This document shows, piece by piece, positions 7,374 through 16,725 of a DNA stretch of 64,000 nucleotides. The notes below the pieces were generated by a model, which saw nothing but the letters and a program-made list of their open reading frames with translations, made no database searches and had not been told where the DNA came from. Location of the stretch: contig JBBQTI010000018.1 of assembly GCA_038213435.1 (NCBI GenBank), forward strand, positions 6,986 to 70,985. Direction: 5' to 3'. This stretch comes from PALSA-610 sp038213435 (GTDB lineage Bacteria > Actinomycetota > Acidimicrobiia > IMCC26256 > PALSA-610). A program made the position numbers and the translations under genes. Numbering within the stretch: the first letter of the stretch is position 1; the number at the start of each line of letters is the position of its first letter.

Positions 7374-9866
7374 ATGGACGGCGAGGCAGAGTGCGCGCGC
7401 TGCGGCGCAGGCGTGGCGGACGCAGCGTTCTGCCCGTGGTGCGGCCTGGAGCTCGCCGGCGAAAGCGCGGCGCGGATGCGGGAGCTCGCCGGCGCCCTCG
7501 ACGCCCTCGATCGCGAACTCGGCGGGCTGTGGCAGCGTCGCGCCGAGGTCGCGTTCGAGCTCGACGACGCGCGAGGGGCGTCTGTTCGGGACGCGCCGGG
7601 AGCACCGTTCTCTCCGACGCCACTGCCGCGCGACAGGCAGGGCGAGTGGAGCATCGCAGGCGTGCGCGGTCTGTTGCTGTGGCTCGGCGTCGCGTTGCTC
7701 GCGTTGTCGGCCGTGACCTTCACCGTCGTTACCTGGTCACAGTTGAGCGACGGAGGTCGCGCCGCCCTCCTCGCGGGCGCGACGGTCGCGGTGACGGCGC
7801 TCGCGTTTGCCTGCAGGCGGCGGCTGCCCGCGACCGCCGAGGCGCTGTCGGCGCTCGCCATCGCGATCGCGGCAATCGACTGGCACGCGCTCCGGCGCGC
7901 CGGCGTCGGCGCGCACGTCTCCGGAACTGCGTGGTGGTCGATCGGCGCGGTGGTGCTCGGCGGCATGGCGGCGCTCGTCGCACGCTTCGTCTCGCGTCGA
8001 ATCGGCCACGCGGGTATGGCCGTCGCATTCCCGACCGGCGCGGTGCTGGTGGTCGCCACGTTCGCGCACGCGCCCTGGAGCGTGGCACTCGGTCTCGCGA
8101 CGGTCGCGCTCGTGATCGTCGTCGCGTTCGTTGTACTCCGCCACGCAATCGAACGGCTGACAGTCGTGCTGGGGTCGGTCGAGGCCGCCCTCGTGTGGGC
8201 CGCGAGCGCGGTCGCGGCGATGATCGCGGTCGGCGACACGCACGAGTTCCCGGACACGCTCGCTCCGGCGGCCGTGATGCTCGTCGTTGCGCTCGCGCCG
8301 GGCGCGGCCACGGTCGTGCGCACACGCGCGTCGCGACGGCCGGGAGTGCTTCCCGCGCTTGCAGTCGGCGCGTTGCTGGGTGCGCTCCTCGTGCCCTGGT
8401 GGCGATCCGTCGACACTCACGCGTTGCTCCTCGTGGCGGCCGTGCTCGGCACCGCCACAGTCGGGCTCGCCGCGGTTGTGCCCGCATCGTGGCGGGCCGG
8501 AACGCGCACGGCCGGCGCCGCGTTCATCGCTCCCGGGCTCGCCGTTGCGCTGGGACCGAGCCTCGTCGCCACGCTCGGGCCGCTGGGCTGGCTGAGCTCG
8601 GTCTGGCAGGGCGACCTCGACGCGGCCGCCCGAACCGTGGTCGCGGGCCGAACGTCGACGACGACGTTGCACGCCTCCTGGGCAACCGTCGCGGCGCTCG
8701 CCGCCGCGGCAATCGCGTTTGTCCTCGCGCGCGCCTCGAGCACGCCCGCCGGCCGCCGCGCGGCATCGCCGGCCCGCGCGGCCGGAGCCGGCGGCCTGGC
8801 GCTCCTCGCGGCCAATCTCGCGGTGTTCACCGGCGCGGCGACCGTTCGGGACGCCTGCATCGCCGCGTCCGCGCTCGCCGTTTGCGTGCTGATCCTCTCC
8901 GCGCTGCTGTCCGGCGTCGACGAGAAGATCGCGTTCGTGACCCTCGCGCTCGCGAGCATCCCGGCCGCTCCCGCGCTCGGATGGGCGACGACGACGCCGG
9001 CGGCGTCGGTCAGCACGTTGGCCGCGGTGCTCGTCGCGGCCACGGTCGCGGTCACGCTCGATCGAGCACGACCACTGCGCGCCGCGCACGCCGCGCTCGT
9101 CACGGCGGTCGCGATCACGCTTGCAGGCGTCGCGACCTCGGCGGCCGGCGGCGACCGCGGCGTGGCCGGCTTCGCGATCGCGTGCGTCGCAATCGCGGCC
9201 GGCGCCGTCGGGCTCCGCCAATTCGTGAGCGGAGGCTCCGCCGTCGAGTCGGTCGGCGCGGCAGGTCTCGTGTGCGGACTCGCGATCGCCGCACCGTCGC
9301 CCGTCTGGTTCGCGACCTCGCTCACCGCGACCGCGGTGCTGCTGACGCTCGGCGCGCTGCGATCCGATAGGCACGTGTACGCACCCGCGGCCCTCGCGGC
9401 CGCGCTCGCCGCGACCTGGTCATGGCTCGGGACGGCCCACGTCACGCTCGTCGAGGACTACACGCTGCCCGCCGCGGGCGCCGCCTTCGCGCTCGGGATC
9501 GTCACGCGAACCACGCGGCCGGCATCGTCGTGGACGACCGTCGCCGCCGCGATCGTCCTCGGCCTCGGCCCCACCGCCGCGCTCGGCATCGCCCACGACG
9601 ACACGACGCGCATCGTGATCGCGGCGATCGCCGCTTTCTTGGTCCTGCTCGTCGGCGCACGGGGCCGGTTGCAGGCACCGCTCGTGCTGGGCGCCGCGAC
9701 GCTCGTCGCGCTCGCGCTCGACCTCGTTGCGCCCGAGGCCGCGCGCCTCCCGCGCTGGACGGTTCTCGCCGCCGCGGGTGCACTGCTGCTGTGGGCGGGC
9801 GCGACCTTCGAGCGCCGGCGCGAGGACCTGCGGCGCGAGACGCGCACGCTGCTCGGGTTCCGTTGA
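7374..9866 (+). CDS. Large multi-pass membrane protein with N-terminal zinc ribbon
   Basis: An 830-residue protein. Residues 7-24 hold a zinc ribbon, CARCG-x7-CPWCG, followed by a charged helix (about 30-75) and then more than twenty hydrophobic Ala/Val/Leu-rich segments to the C terminus, which ends in a short basic tail (FERRREDLRRETRTLLGF). The layout resembles the actinobacterial SCO7613-type membrane proteins, whose function is unknown. The ATG at 7374 was chosen over the longer open frame because the zinc ribbon begins just after it. Long frames on both strands here are shadows caused by the GC-rich codon use. Confidence 0.75.
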   Translation: MDGEAECARCGAGVADAAFCPWCGLELAGESAARMRELAGALDALDRELGGLWQRRAEVAFELDDARGASVRDAPGAPFSPTPLPRDRQGEWSIAGVRGLLLWLGVALLALSAVTFTVVTWSQLSDGGRAALLAGATVAVTALAFACRRRLPATAEALSALAIAIAAIDWHALRRAGVGAHVSGTAWWSIGAVVLGGMAALVARFVSRRIGHAGMAVAFPTGAVLVVATFAHAPWSVALGLATVALVIVVAFVVLRHAIERLTVVLGSVEAALVWAASAVAAMIAVGDTHEFPDTLAPAAVMLVVALAPGAATVVRTRASRRPGVLPALAVGALLGALLVPWWRSVDTHALLLVAAVLGTATVGLAAVVPASWRAGTRTAGAAFIAPGLAVALGPSLVATLGPLGWLSSVWQGDLDAAARTVVAGRTSTTTLHASWATVAALAAAAIAFVLARASSTPAGRRAASPARAAGAGGLALLAANLAVFTGAATVRDACIAASALAVCVLILSALLSGVDEKIAFVTLALASIPAAPALGWATTTPAASVSTLAAVLVAATVAVTLDRARPLRAAHAALVTAVAITLAGVATSAAGGDRGVAGFAIACVAIAAGAVGLRQFVSGGSAVESVGAAGLVCGLAIAAPSPVWFATSLTATAVLLTLGALRSDRHVYAPAALAAALAATWSWLGTAHVTLVEDYTLPAAGAAFALGIVTRTTRPASSWTTVAAAIVLGLGPTAALGIAHDDTTRIVIAAIAAFLVLLVGARGRLQAPLVLGAATLVALALDLVAPEAARLPRWTVLAAAGALLLWAGATFERRREDLRRETRTLLGFR

Positions 9867-9884
9867 CCGGTCGGTGCGACCTCT

Positions 9885-11570
9885 TCAACGCAGCAGGTTG
9901 GCGCGGTCGTTGGCCTCGAACTCGGCGCGTAGTTTGTTCGCGTCGGCCGCGGTGAAGGGCACGTAGGTATCGGTACGCGCGGCGCGCCAGAACAGCGGAT
10001 CGGTCGTCTCCCAGCGTTCGGTGCGGAGTGGGCGCTTGTCGATCTTGTTCGTCGCGCCGACCGGGAGTGCCTCGACGACGCGCACGAAGCGCGGAGCCCA
10101 CTTGGTGCCCAGGTCGTGCTGCTCGGCGAGGAAGGCCGCGAACGCGTCGGGATCGAACGTTGCCCCGGCCGCCATCTCGATTGCGATCATCACCTGATCG
10201 CCGGTCCGGCTGTCGGGCACCGCATATGCAGCGACGCCATCGGCTCCGGGGAACCGCGCCAGAATGCGTTCGATCGGCGCCGCCGCGAAGTTCTCTCCGT
10301 CGACGCGGATCCAGTCGGCGTTGCGTCCGGCGAACCAGAACACGCCTGCTTCGTCGCGGTAGCCGAGATCGCCCGACCAGTACCAGCCGTTGCGGGTTCG
10401 TTCCGCGTCGGCCTCAGGATTGTTGTAGTAACCCTCGAAGCGTGACGTCGCGTTGCGACTGACCAGCTCGCCGATCGCCTCGCCCGCGTTCAGCAGCTTG
10501 CCGTGCTCGTCGTAGCGCGCTCTCGGTTTCTCTTCGGTGGTCATCGGATCGAGGATCACGACATCGATGCCGTCGAGCGGCCGGCCGAGCGAACCCTTCG
10601 GCAAGTCCGGGTCGGGAATCATGATGATGGCGTTCTCGCTCGACCCGTAGCCCTCGATCACCGGCGTAGCGAAGCGCTTGCGAAACGCGCGCACGTCGGC
10701 GGGTGCGGTCTCGGGCCCGAGCACGTACTTGATCGAGTGATTGCGATCGTCTTCGGACTCCGGCGTCGAGAGAATGTGGTTGAGCGCGCGACCGACGGAG
10801 TTGAAGAACGTCACGCCGTAGCGCTGCGCGTCGGGCAGAAAGCCCGACGCCGAGAACCGGCGCCGCAGCGCGATCGCCGCGCCGGAACGCAGCGCGGGAA
10901 AGAGATTCGCGTTGAGCGCGTTGCCGTGGTAGAGGGGCATCGCACAATAGAGGACGTCGCTCGGCGTGAACCGCGAGTCGGCGACGGTACGCGCGGCCCG
11001 ACCCTGCGACATTCGCACCGCCTTCGGCGCGCCCGTCGAACCGGAGGTGAACAGCAGCGCGAACAAGGTGTCCTCATCGACCCTCCACCGGAGCGAACCG
11101 CGGCCGCCGCGGACAACCGCCCCGGAGGCGATCGCAAGGGCCTCCTCCCACGCCGGGCCGTCGACGTCGAGGATTCTCTCGGGTGGAAGGTCGAGCGCGA
11201 TCGCGTCCAGCAATGGCCGCATGGAAGTGTCGGTGATGATCAACTGGCAGTCCGTGTGATTGATGTCGCGGGCGAGCTCAGCGCCGCGGCGCGTCGGATT
11301 GATGCCGACGATCACGGCGCCCGCAAGCCCCGCGCCCGACAACAAGAAGATGAACTCAGGCACGTTCTCGAGCAACACGCCGACGTGAAACGGTCCGGGA
11401 CGACGCTGTCGAACCAGCACATCGGCGCGTACGCGCGCCTCCACGACCACCTCGCGCCACGACCATCGTTGATCCTCGTACAAGAGCCCGTCCGTGTCGT
11501 CTTCCGCGCGACTCAGTATCAAGCCGGCCAATGTCGTGGGTGCGGGCGATTCCGCCGCAGGCATCGACAC
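9885..11570 (-). CDS. Long-chain acyl-CoA synthetase (AMP-binding, FadD-like)
   Basis: A 561-residue adenylate-forming ligase that activates a carboxylic acid as acyl-AMP and then acyl-CoA. Motif A3 is TSGSTGAPKAV (about residue 175), A5 is EGYGSSENAI, A7 is WYWSGDLGYRDEAG, A8 is AGRNADWIRVDGENFAAAPIE and the catalytic Lys is in ATNKIDKRPL near the C terminus. Length and motifs match complete FadD-type enzymes. Substrate chain is unknown. It is followed nine bases downstream of the P450 gene on the same strand, suggesting one operon acting on a lipid-like acid. Confidence 0.88.
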   Translation of the reverse strand: MSMPAAESPAPTTLAGLILSRAEDDTDGLLYEDQRWSWREVVVEARVRADVLVRQRRPGPFHVGVLLENVPEFIFLLSGAGLAGAVIVGINPTRRGAELARDINHTDCQLIITDTSMRPLLDAIALDLPPERILDVDGPAWEEALAIASGAVVRGGRGSLRWRVDEDTLFALLFTSGSTGAPKAVRMSQGRAARTVADSRFTPSDVLYCAMPLYHGNALNANLFPALRSGAAIALRRRFSASGFLPDAQRYGVTFFNSVGRALNHILSTPESEDDRNHSIKYVLGPETAPADVRAFRKRFATPVIEGYGSSENAIIMIPDPDLPKGSLGRPLDGIDVVILDPMTTEEKPRARYDEHGKLLNAGEAIGELVSRNATSRFEGYYNNPEADAERTRNGWYWSGDLGYRDEAGVFWFAGRNADWIRVDGENFAAAPIERILARFPGADGVAAYAVPDSRTGDQVMIAIEMAAGATFDPDAFAAFLAEQHDLGTKWAPRFVRVVEALPVGATNKIDKRPLRTERWETTDPLFWRAARTDTYVPFTAADANKLRAEFEANDRANLLR

Positions 11571-11579
11571 TGCCGACCT

Positions 11580-12785
11580 CTACGCGTCCCACGCGAGGGG
11601 CATGGTGTCCATTCCGCGCACGAGACTCGACGCCACCCATCGCGGCTCGCCGGAGACGATGTAGTCGGGGTGCCGAGGCAAAAGCTCTTCGAACAGGATG
11701 CGCGTCTCCATGCGCGCCAGAGCCGCGCCGAGACACAGGTGCTCGCCGAAGCCGAACGCGAGATGCGGAGGGTTTGCCTCGCGTCGAATGTCGAAGACGT
11801 CTGCCGTCGGTCCGAACGCGCTCTCGTCGCGATTGCCCGACGCGTAGAGCATCACGAGATAATCGAGCTTCTTCACCTCGACGCCACTGACAACGGTGTC
11901 CGCGGTCACGGTCCGAGCGAAGGCCTGAATCGGCGTGACCCAGCGCAAGCACTCCTCGACAGCAGACGGAATGAGCGTCGGATCGGCGACCATTTCGGCG
12001 CGCTGTCCGGCGTGCTCGAACAGCGCGAGAATTCCACCGGAGATCAACGTACGCGTCGTCTCGTTGCCGGCGACGAGGAGAGCCAGGAGGAAGATCAGCA
12101 GTTGATCTCGGTCGAGCGAACGACCGTCGACCTCCGCGCCGACGAGGAGCGACACGACGTCATCGCCGGGATTCGCTCTCTTCGCCGCGATGTGTTCCAT
12201 CAGATACGTGAAGAGTTCTCCGGTCGCCTCGGCCGTTTCGGCGGGAGGCTTGTCCGTGGCTTCGATTGTCGCGTCGGACCAGCGCCGGAAGTCGGGCCGA
12301 TCCCCGTCGGGAATGCCGAGCAGCTCCGCGATCACCATAAGCGGGAACGGTGCGGCGACGAGGTCGACGAAATCGAACACGCCGGAATCCGGGGTTCGAT
12401 CGAGCACGGTACGTGCGAGTTCGCGAATGCGAGGTTCGAGGTTCGAGATGGCGCGCGGCGTGAACTCGCGATTCACGAGCTTGCGAAACCCGACGTGGTC
12501 GGGCGGATCCATGTGCAAGATCGACGGCGCCGACACAGGCGGTTCCGAAGTACGCATCGGATCGTTGACGAGGGCACCCATCGACGAGCAGAAGCGTGCG
12601 GGATCGCGACTGATCTCGCGGATGTCGTCGTACCGGGCGATCGTCAGCATTCCGGGTGCGAATTCGTGTACCGGGGCGTTGCGTCGCAGCTCGGCGAGTA
12701 GCTCGTAATAGTCCGGGCGCAGGTAGTAGCCGGGCACCGTCGGGTCAGCGGGCAGATCGTCCATGGGCACCTCGGTCGTCGACAT
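11580..12785 (-). CDS. Cytochrome P450
   Basis: A 401-residue soluble bacterial P450. The I-helix oxygen-activation motif is AGNETTR (about 240), the ExxR pair is in EECLRWVTP, and the heme-Cys loop is FGFGEHLCLG with the Cys thiolate ligand. Upstream LHMDPPDHVGFRKLVNREFTPR is the usual C-helix region. The sequence belongs to the CYP124/125/142-like actinobacterial group that hydroxylates lipids and steroids, but the family cannot be fixed here. Electrons must come from a ferredoxin system not seen in the window. It sits directly upstream of the acyl-CoA ligase. Confidence 0.9.
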   Translation of the reverse strand: MSTTEVPMDDLPADPTVPGYYLRPDYYELLAELRRNAPVHEFAPGMLTIARYDDIREISRDPARFCSSMGALVNDPMRTSEPPVSAPSILHMDPPDHVGFRKLVNREFTPRAISNLEPRIRELARTVLDRTPDSGVFDFVDLVAAPFPLMVIAELLGIPDGDRPDFRRWSDATIEATDKPPAETAEATGELFTYLMEHIAAKRANPGDDVVSLLVGAEVDGRSLDRDQLLIFLLALLVAGNETTRTLISGGILALFEHAGQRAEMVADPTLIPSAVEECLRWVTPIQAFARTVTADTVVSGVEVKKLDYLVMLYASGNRDESAFGPTADVFDIRREANPPHLAFGFGEHLCLGAALARMETRILFEELLPRHPDYIVSGEPRWVASSLVRGMDTMPLAWDA

Positions 12786-12822
12786 GGCGGGTATCAGAGT
12801 CTTCGCTCGTACATTGCGTCAC

Positions 12823-14007
12823 TCACATGAACGACGACTGCGCGTCGAGTCCCAGGTCGGGGTGCGGACCGGCGACGATGCTCTGCAGATTGCCGACACC
12901 GACCCCGCCTCCAACGGGATCGTCGATCCGCACGATGCAGTCGCGCAGTTGATGCAGCCGGCGCGCCTCCTCGAACGTCGAACAATCGGAGATGTACTCG
13001 CCGTCCAGATGTTGTGGACCGCGCCACTCGCCGTGCCAGTGGCCGTCGAAGCCGAAGTACAACCCCGCGCCGAGGTGAAAGCCAGTGGCCGACAGCGCGG
13101 TGATCGTCATCTCGCGCGCCGTAGCGTCACTCATCGTGGCGTGCAACACGCCCCCGCGCAGGCGACGATTCACCGGGTCTACGTCGAGCTCTGGAACGAG
13201 TGCCGCGTACGTCTCGCGTCGCCCGTTTGCGTGTTCGAAGCCGCCCTGCAGCTCGATGCGTTGCCAGCCGTCGGCGGCGTGGCGTTGGTAGTAGGTGTGA
13301 AGGCCGTAGCGCGAGCCGTCCGGACGGGTCATGAGGATCGGCGACCAGATGACCGTCGTGGAGACGTTCGCCGGGACGGGCACGGGCGCGAGGTCGGCGC
13401 CGGGCACACCGACCTGATACCGGACCCCCCACGAGTGATCACGGGTGGACACCCAGGTCGCGTCGGCGAAGTCGATACGCGCGCCGTCGACGTGGACCCA
13501 ACCATGTGCCGTGCCGATGTGGTGGTAGCGCGCGATGTCCGCGTCGATGCGACGTCCGTCGCGGGCGCGGTGTACCTCGTGGTTCTCGAGGACTGCCGGG
13601 ACGACGCCCTCGAAGACCCACTCGAAGGAGATGGGTTGCGCGTTGTTGGAATCGAGCGCGAACCGAATGCGACGCATGGGCTCGAGCACGTCGTAGCGGA
13701 TCGGCCCGACCGCGGCCGTGTCAGCATCGGCGCCGAGCTCGCGGCTGGCGCGCACAGTCCACTGTTCGGTGCCGCGCGATACGCCGGCGTATGCATCCAT
13801 GACGCCGCGGTTCGGGTACTTGCCGAGTCCGAAGCCGAGCGAGAGCGAGCCGTCGTTCGCGCCGGCCATCGCGCAGATTTTCTCGGTCCAGGATCGATCC
13901 GATTGCGAGACGGTCGCGAACGTGTCGACGATCTGGTGTGCGAGCCCCTCGTCGAGGGGACCGAGCAGACCGAGGCCGGTCACGAATCGACAACTACCGT
14001 CATGCAT
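12823..14007 (-). CDS. Conserved hypothetical, beta-rich (AttH/lipocalin-like possibility)
   Basis: A 394-residue soluble protein I cannot assign to a characterised family. It is rich in alternating strands with Trp/Tyr/His residues, including RDHSWGVRYQVG, YGLHTYYQRHA and GLYFGFDGHWHGEW, a style reminiscent of AttH/CrtC-like lipocalin-fold proteins found near lipid and steroid genes. The open frame reaches 14223, but that overlaps the divergent phosphotransferase; I chose the ATG at 14007 (MHDGSCRF), which leaves a 24-base gap. Both divergent promoters must therefore overlap the coding starts or lie inside the opposite gene. Confidence 0.6.
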   Translation of the reverse strand: MHDGSCRFVTGLGLLGPLDEGLAHQIVDTFATVSQSDRSWTEKICAMAGANDGSLSLGFGLGKYPNRGVMDAYAGVSRGTEQWTVRASRELGADADTAAVGPIRYDVLEPMRRIRFALDSNNAQPISFEWVFEGVVPAVLENHEVHRARDGRRIDADIARYHHIGTAHGWVHVDGARIDFADATWVSTRDHSWGVRYQVGVPGADLAPVPVPANVSTTVIWSPILMTRPDGSRYGLHTYYQRHAADGWQRIELQGGFEHANGRRETYAALVPELDVDPVNRRLRGGVLHATMSDATAREMTITALSATGFHLGAGLYFGFDGHWHGEWRGPQHLDGEYISDCSTFEEARRLHQLRDCIVRIDDPVGGGVGVGNLQSIVAGPHPDLGLDAQSSFM

Positions 14008-14031
14008 GCAACTGTACGTGGGAGGTTCGGC

Positions 14032-15084
14032 ATGGCGCTCCTCAAACATCGCGATCCGCTGGTCGTCGGCGCCGCGCTCGCGCGTTGGATGGCCGCGCGC
14101 GCCGGGGTACACGACGTGCGCGTCATCAACGCGGAGCATCCGTCCGTCGGGTACTCGAGCGAGACCGTCCTTGTCGACCTCGCGTGGTCGGGGGCTGGTG
14201 ATGAAAGGGGCGAACAAACCCATGAGCTCGTCGTGCGCCTCGCGCCGCCGACGGTCGGCCTGTTTCCTGATTACGACCTGCCGCGCCAGACCATCGCGCA
14301 GATCGCGGCGGCCACGGCCGGCGTTGCCGTGGCGTCACCGGAATTTGTTTCCGACGCTCAATGGCTCGGCGCTCCGTTCGTCGTGATGCCGCGGGTACGC
14401 GGCCACATCATCGGTGAGGTCGCGGTCTCCGACCCATGGCTGAGAACGCTCACCGAGCAGCAGCGCGCGCAGGTGCACGAGAGCTTCGTCGCGGCAGTGG
14501 CGGCGACGCATCGCGCCGACCTCGCGACCGCGGCCGGGATTCCCGTGCGAAGTAACGAGGCCGAGCTCGATTTCTGGGTGTACTACCTCGACTGGTCGAG
14601 CGGCGGCACGCCGATTCCCGCCCTCGTCGACGCGCTCGAATGGTGTCGCGCACGCCGACCCGCTCTCGAATCCGAACCCGTCCTGCTCTGGGGTGACGTT
14701 CGGCTCGGCAATGTGATCTTCGGCGACGATCTGGTGGCACGTGCCGTACTCGACTGGGACATGACGTCGATCGGAGCGCGCGAGCACGACGTGGCATGGT
14801 TCACCACGCTCGAATCCACGATGCGGTCACTTCTCGGCAGCCACCTCGCCGGATTCCCCGACCGCGATGGAACGATCGCGCAGTACGAGTCGCTCAGTGG
14901 GCACACTCTCCAGGATTTCGGGTGGTACGAGATCCTGGCGTTGATCCGCAGCACCGCGATCCTGGCGAGAATCGGCTACCTGCACCGAGACGCAGGATTG
15001 CCCAGCCCGTTGCCGATCGAGGACAACCCGCTCCTCGATTTGCTGGCCGCGCGTCTCGCGTCGGCCGACGGTACAGCCGGCTGA
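14032..15084 (+). CDS. Phosphotransferase family protein (APH fold)
   Basis: A 350-residue protein kinase-like phosphotransferase. The lobe between residues 40-120 has the strand ETVLVDLAW and LVVRLAPP with the expected nucleotide-site region, the catalytic loop is LLWGDVRLGNVIF (residues about 220-232) and the Mg-binding segment is AVLDWDM. In most relatives the catalytic loop begins HGD; here Trp replaces His. Such proteins in actinobacteria are often beside acyl-CoA and P450 genes and phosphorylate hydroxylated small molecules or acyl groups. The start ATG at 14032 follows GGGAGG. Confidence 0.8.
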   Translation: MALLKHRDPLVVGAALARWMAARAGVHDVRVINAEHPSVGYSSETVLVDLAWSGAGDERGEQTHELVVRLAPPTVGLFPDYDLPRQTIAQIAAATAGVAVASPEFVSDAQWLGAPFVVMPRVRGHIIGEVAVSDPWLRTLTEQQRAQVHESFVAAVAATHRADLATAAGIPVRSNEAELDFWVYYLDWSSGGTPIPALVDALEWCRARRPALESEPVLLWGDVRLGNVIFGDDLVARAVLDWDMTSIGAREHDVAWFTTLESTMRSLLGSHLAGFPDRDGTIAQYESLSGHTLQDFGWYEILALIRSTAILARIGYLHRDAGLPSPLPIEDNPLLDLLAARLASADGTAG

Positions 15085-15140
15085 CGCGCGCGATCACGCC
15101 CGATCGCGGCGGACCATGGATAGTCGCCTAGCTTTTCGCC

Positions 15141-16022
15141 ATGCCGTTGGCCATCACGTCGCTGGACGACTTCGGAACGTGGGCGCGCGGCAACGGACTC
15201 GAAATCCTCTTGCTGACTGTCGGCTCGATCCTGCTGGCGCGGTTCGTGGGCTGGTTCGGAGCGAAGGTGACCGAGCGCATCGACGCTCAGGATCGCAGCA
15301 GCGACGCGTTGGTGCGTTCCGAAGCGGCCAAGCACCGCCACTCTCTCACGCAGGTCATCACGTGGACGGCAATCGTGCTCATCTACGCCGTCACCGGGGT
15401 ACTCGTACTCGAGCGACTTGGTGTCCCGCTCGCCAGCCTGATCGCGCCCGCCACCGTCGCCGGAGTTGCCCTCGGCTTCGGAGCTCAACGGGTGGTCCAA
15501 GACATCCTCGCCGGTTTCTTCATCATCACCGAACGCCAATACGGGTTCGGGGACCTCATCCGCATCTCCAGCCTGGGCTCGACGACGGGAGTGACCGGCA
15601 CGGTCGAGGACGTCACGCTTCGCATCACCCGCATGCGTACCGGCGACGGGGAAGTCGTGATCATCCCGAACGGCCAGATCAACCAGGTCACCAACCTGTC
15701 ACGCGACTGGGCGCGGGCCGTCGTCGACGTGCCGCTGCCGACCACCGCCGACATCCATCGGGTGAACTCCGTTCTGCAGTCCGTCGGTGAAGATGTCTAC
15801 GCGGATCCATCACTTCGCCCGCTCATGCTCGACGCACCGATCGTGATGGGCGTCGAGAGCATCGACGTCGAAAGATTCAGCGTGCGTGTCGTCGCCCGCA
15901 CCCTTCCGGGCAAACAGTTTGCCGTCGGTCGAGAGCTGCGCGCTCGCATCGCCACCGCTCTCCGGGAAGAGGGGATCTCCCTGCCCGCAGAGCTCGAGAC
16001 CGGCGCGACGCGCCCGACGTGA
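15141..16022 (+). CDS. Mechanosensitive ion channel, MscS family
   Basis: A 293-residue MscS-type channel. It has N-terminal transmembrane helices (about 16-34 and 72-92), the pore-lining TM3 (about 100-130, LIAPATVAGVALGFGAQRVV and QDILAGFFII), followed by the cytosolic beta domain with FGDLIRISSL and VIIPNGQINQVTNLSRDW. It opens under membrane tension and releases solutes during hypo-osmotic shock. The stop codon overlaps the ATG of the next gene, so the pair is translationally coupled. Confidence 0.92.
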   Translation: MPLAITSLDDFGTWARGNGLEILLLTVGSILLARFVGWFGAKVTERIDAQDRSSDALVRSEAAKHRHSLTQVITWTAIVLIYAVTGVLVLERLGVPLASLIAPATVAGVALGFGAQRVVQDILAGFFIITERQYGFGDLIRISSLGSTTGVTGTVEDVTLRITRMRTGDGEVVIIPNGQINQVTNLSRDWARAVVDVPLPTTADIHRVNSVLQSVGEDVYADPSLRPLMLDAPIVMGVESIDVERFSVRVVARTLPGKQFAVGRELRARIATALREEGISLPAELETGATRPT

Positions 16023-16402
16023 TGCGCCGCCTTCGCATCCGCACTTCCACAGCCGTGTTGTGTGCCATCTTCGCGGCCACGCTCGTCGCGTACATCCTCG
16101 TTCGTCCCGCGTCAGTGCCGCGTTACAACGCCGTGCCGCCCGCCTCGCCGACCACCACCGCGCCGACGACACCCGCTCGCGCGACCACACCGCCAACGAC
16201 CACTGCGCCTCGGAGGTCGACATCGACTTCGTCCACGACGACCTCGAGCACAACGGCCTCGACCACCACGACCTCGCGCACATCGACTTCGTCCACACCG
16301 AGCTCGCGCACACCAACCTCGCGCACGGGAACCTCGTCTACGTTCACACCGGGCGGGCCGACGACCTCGTCGATCCCCGGGACAACGACAACGACCCGGT
16401 GA
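16022..16402 (+). CDS. Membrane-anchored Thr/Ser/Pro-rich protein
   Basis: A 126-residue protein with a basic N terminus (MRRLRIR), one hydrophobic segment (about residues 8-27) and then some 95 residues made almost wholly of Thr, Ser, Pro and Arg. This is the layout of a surface protein with an extended, possibly glycosylated stalk. No folded domain is visible. Its ATG overlaps the stop of the MscS gene (GTGATG), so its synthesis is probably coupled to the channel. It may be an accessory cell-wall-spanning segment; this is inference. Confidence 0.6.
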   Translation: MRRLRIRTSTAVLCAIFAATLVAYILVRPASVPRYNAVPPASPTTTAPTTPARATTPPTTTAPRRSTSTSSTTTSSTTASTTTTSRTSTSSTPSSRTPTSRTGTSSTFTPGGPTTSSIPGTTTTTR

Positions 16403-16690
16403 TCAGAGACGATCGATGCCGAGTGCGTGAAGCAAACCATTCCGGAATTCGTCCGCTATCACCCGCGCTAGCACCCGCGCTAGCAGGTGCGTCGCGGATT
16501 CAGTGACGCGATCGAGGGTGGCTCGTCCGCGTTTGGCCTTGGTGATGATGTCGTCGACGGTCTTGGTCCACACGAACGTTTTGGGGGTCGTGGTTCCACT
16601 GTGATGCCCACACGTCGATCGCATCCTCGAGCTGACGGGTGGAGGTGAAGCTTGAGCGCATGCGCGAGCACTTCTCCAAGACGGCGGGCC
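16403..16690 (-). pseudogene. IS630-family transposase remnant (C-terminal end, frameshifted)
   Basis: Minus-strand frames here match the C-terminal end of IS630-type transposases. One frame gives SSFTSTRQLEDAIDVWASQW; near base 16585 the match moves to another frame giving TFVWTKTVDDIITKAKRGRA and then TLDRVTESATH. The rest of the transposase is absent and the tail runs into a non-transposase extension. This is a decayed fragment of an insertion sequence. A 12-base direct repeat (ACCCGCGCTAGC, twice, 16461-16484) lies at its 3' side. The stretch contains no other gene. Confidence 0.7.
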
Positions 16691-16725
16691 GATGAGTGGC
16701 GGGCTCATGCGCCGGATCAGCAGCG

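Noticed and set aside
10503..12701. 732-codon plus-strand open frame
   Set aside because: It is a shadow of the acyl-CoA ligase and P450 genes, rich in Arg, His and Asp with no domain.
16461..16484. 12-bp direct repeat as an IS target-site duplication
   Set aside because: The two copies are adjacent rather than flanking an element, so it is a local tandem repeat.
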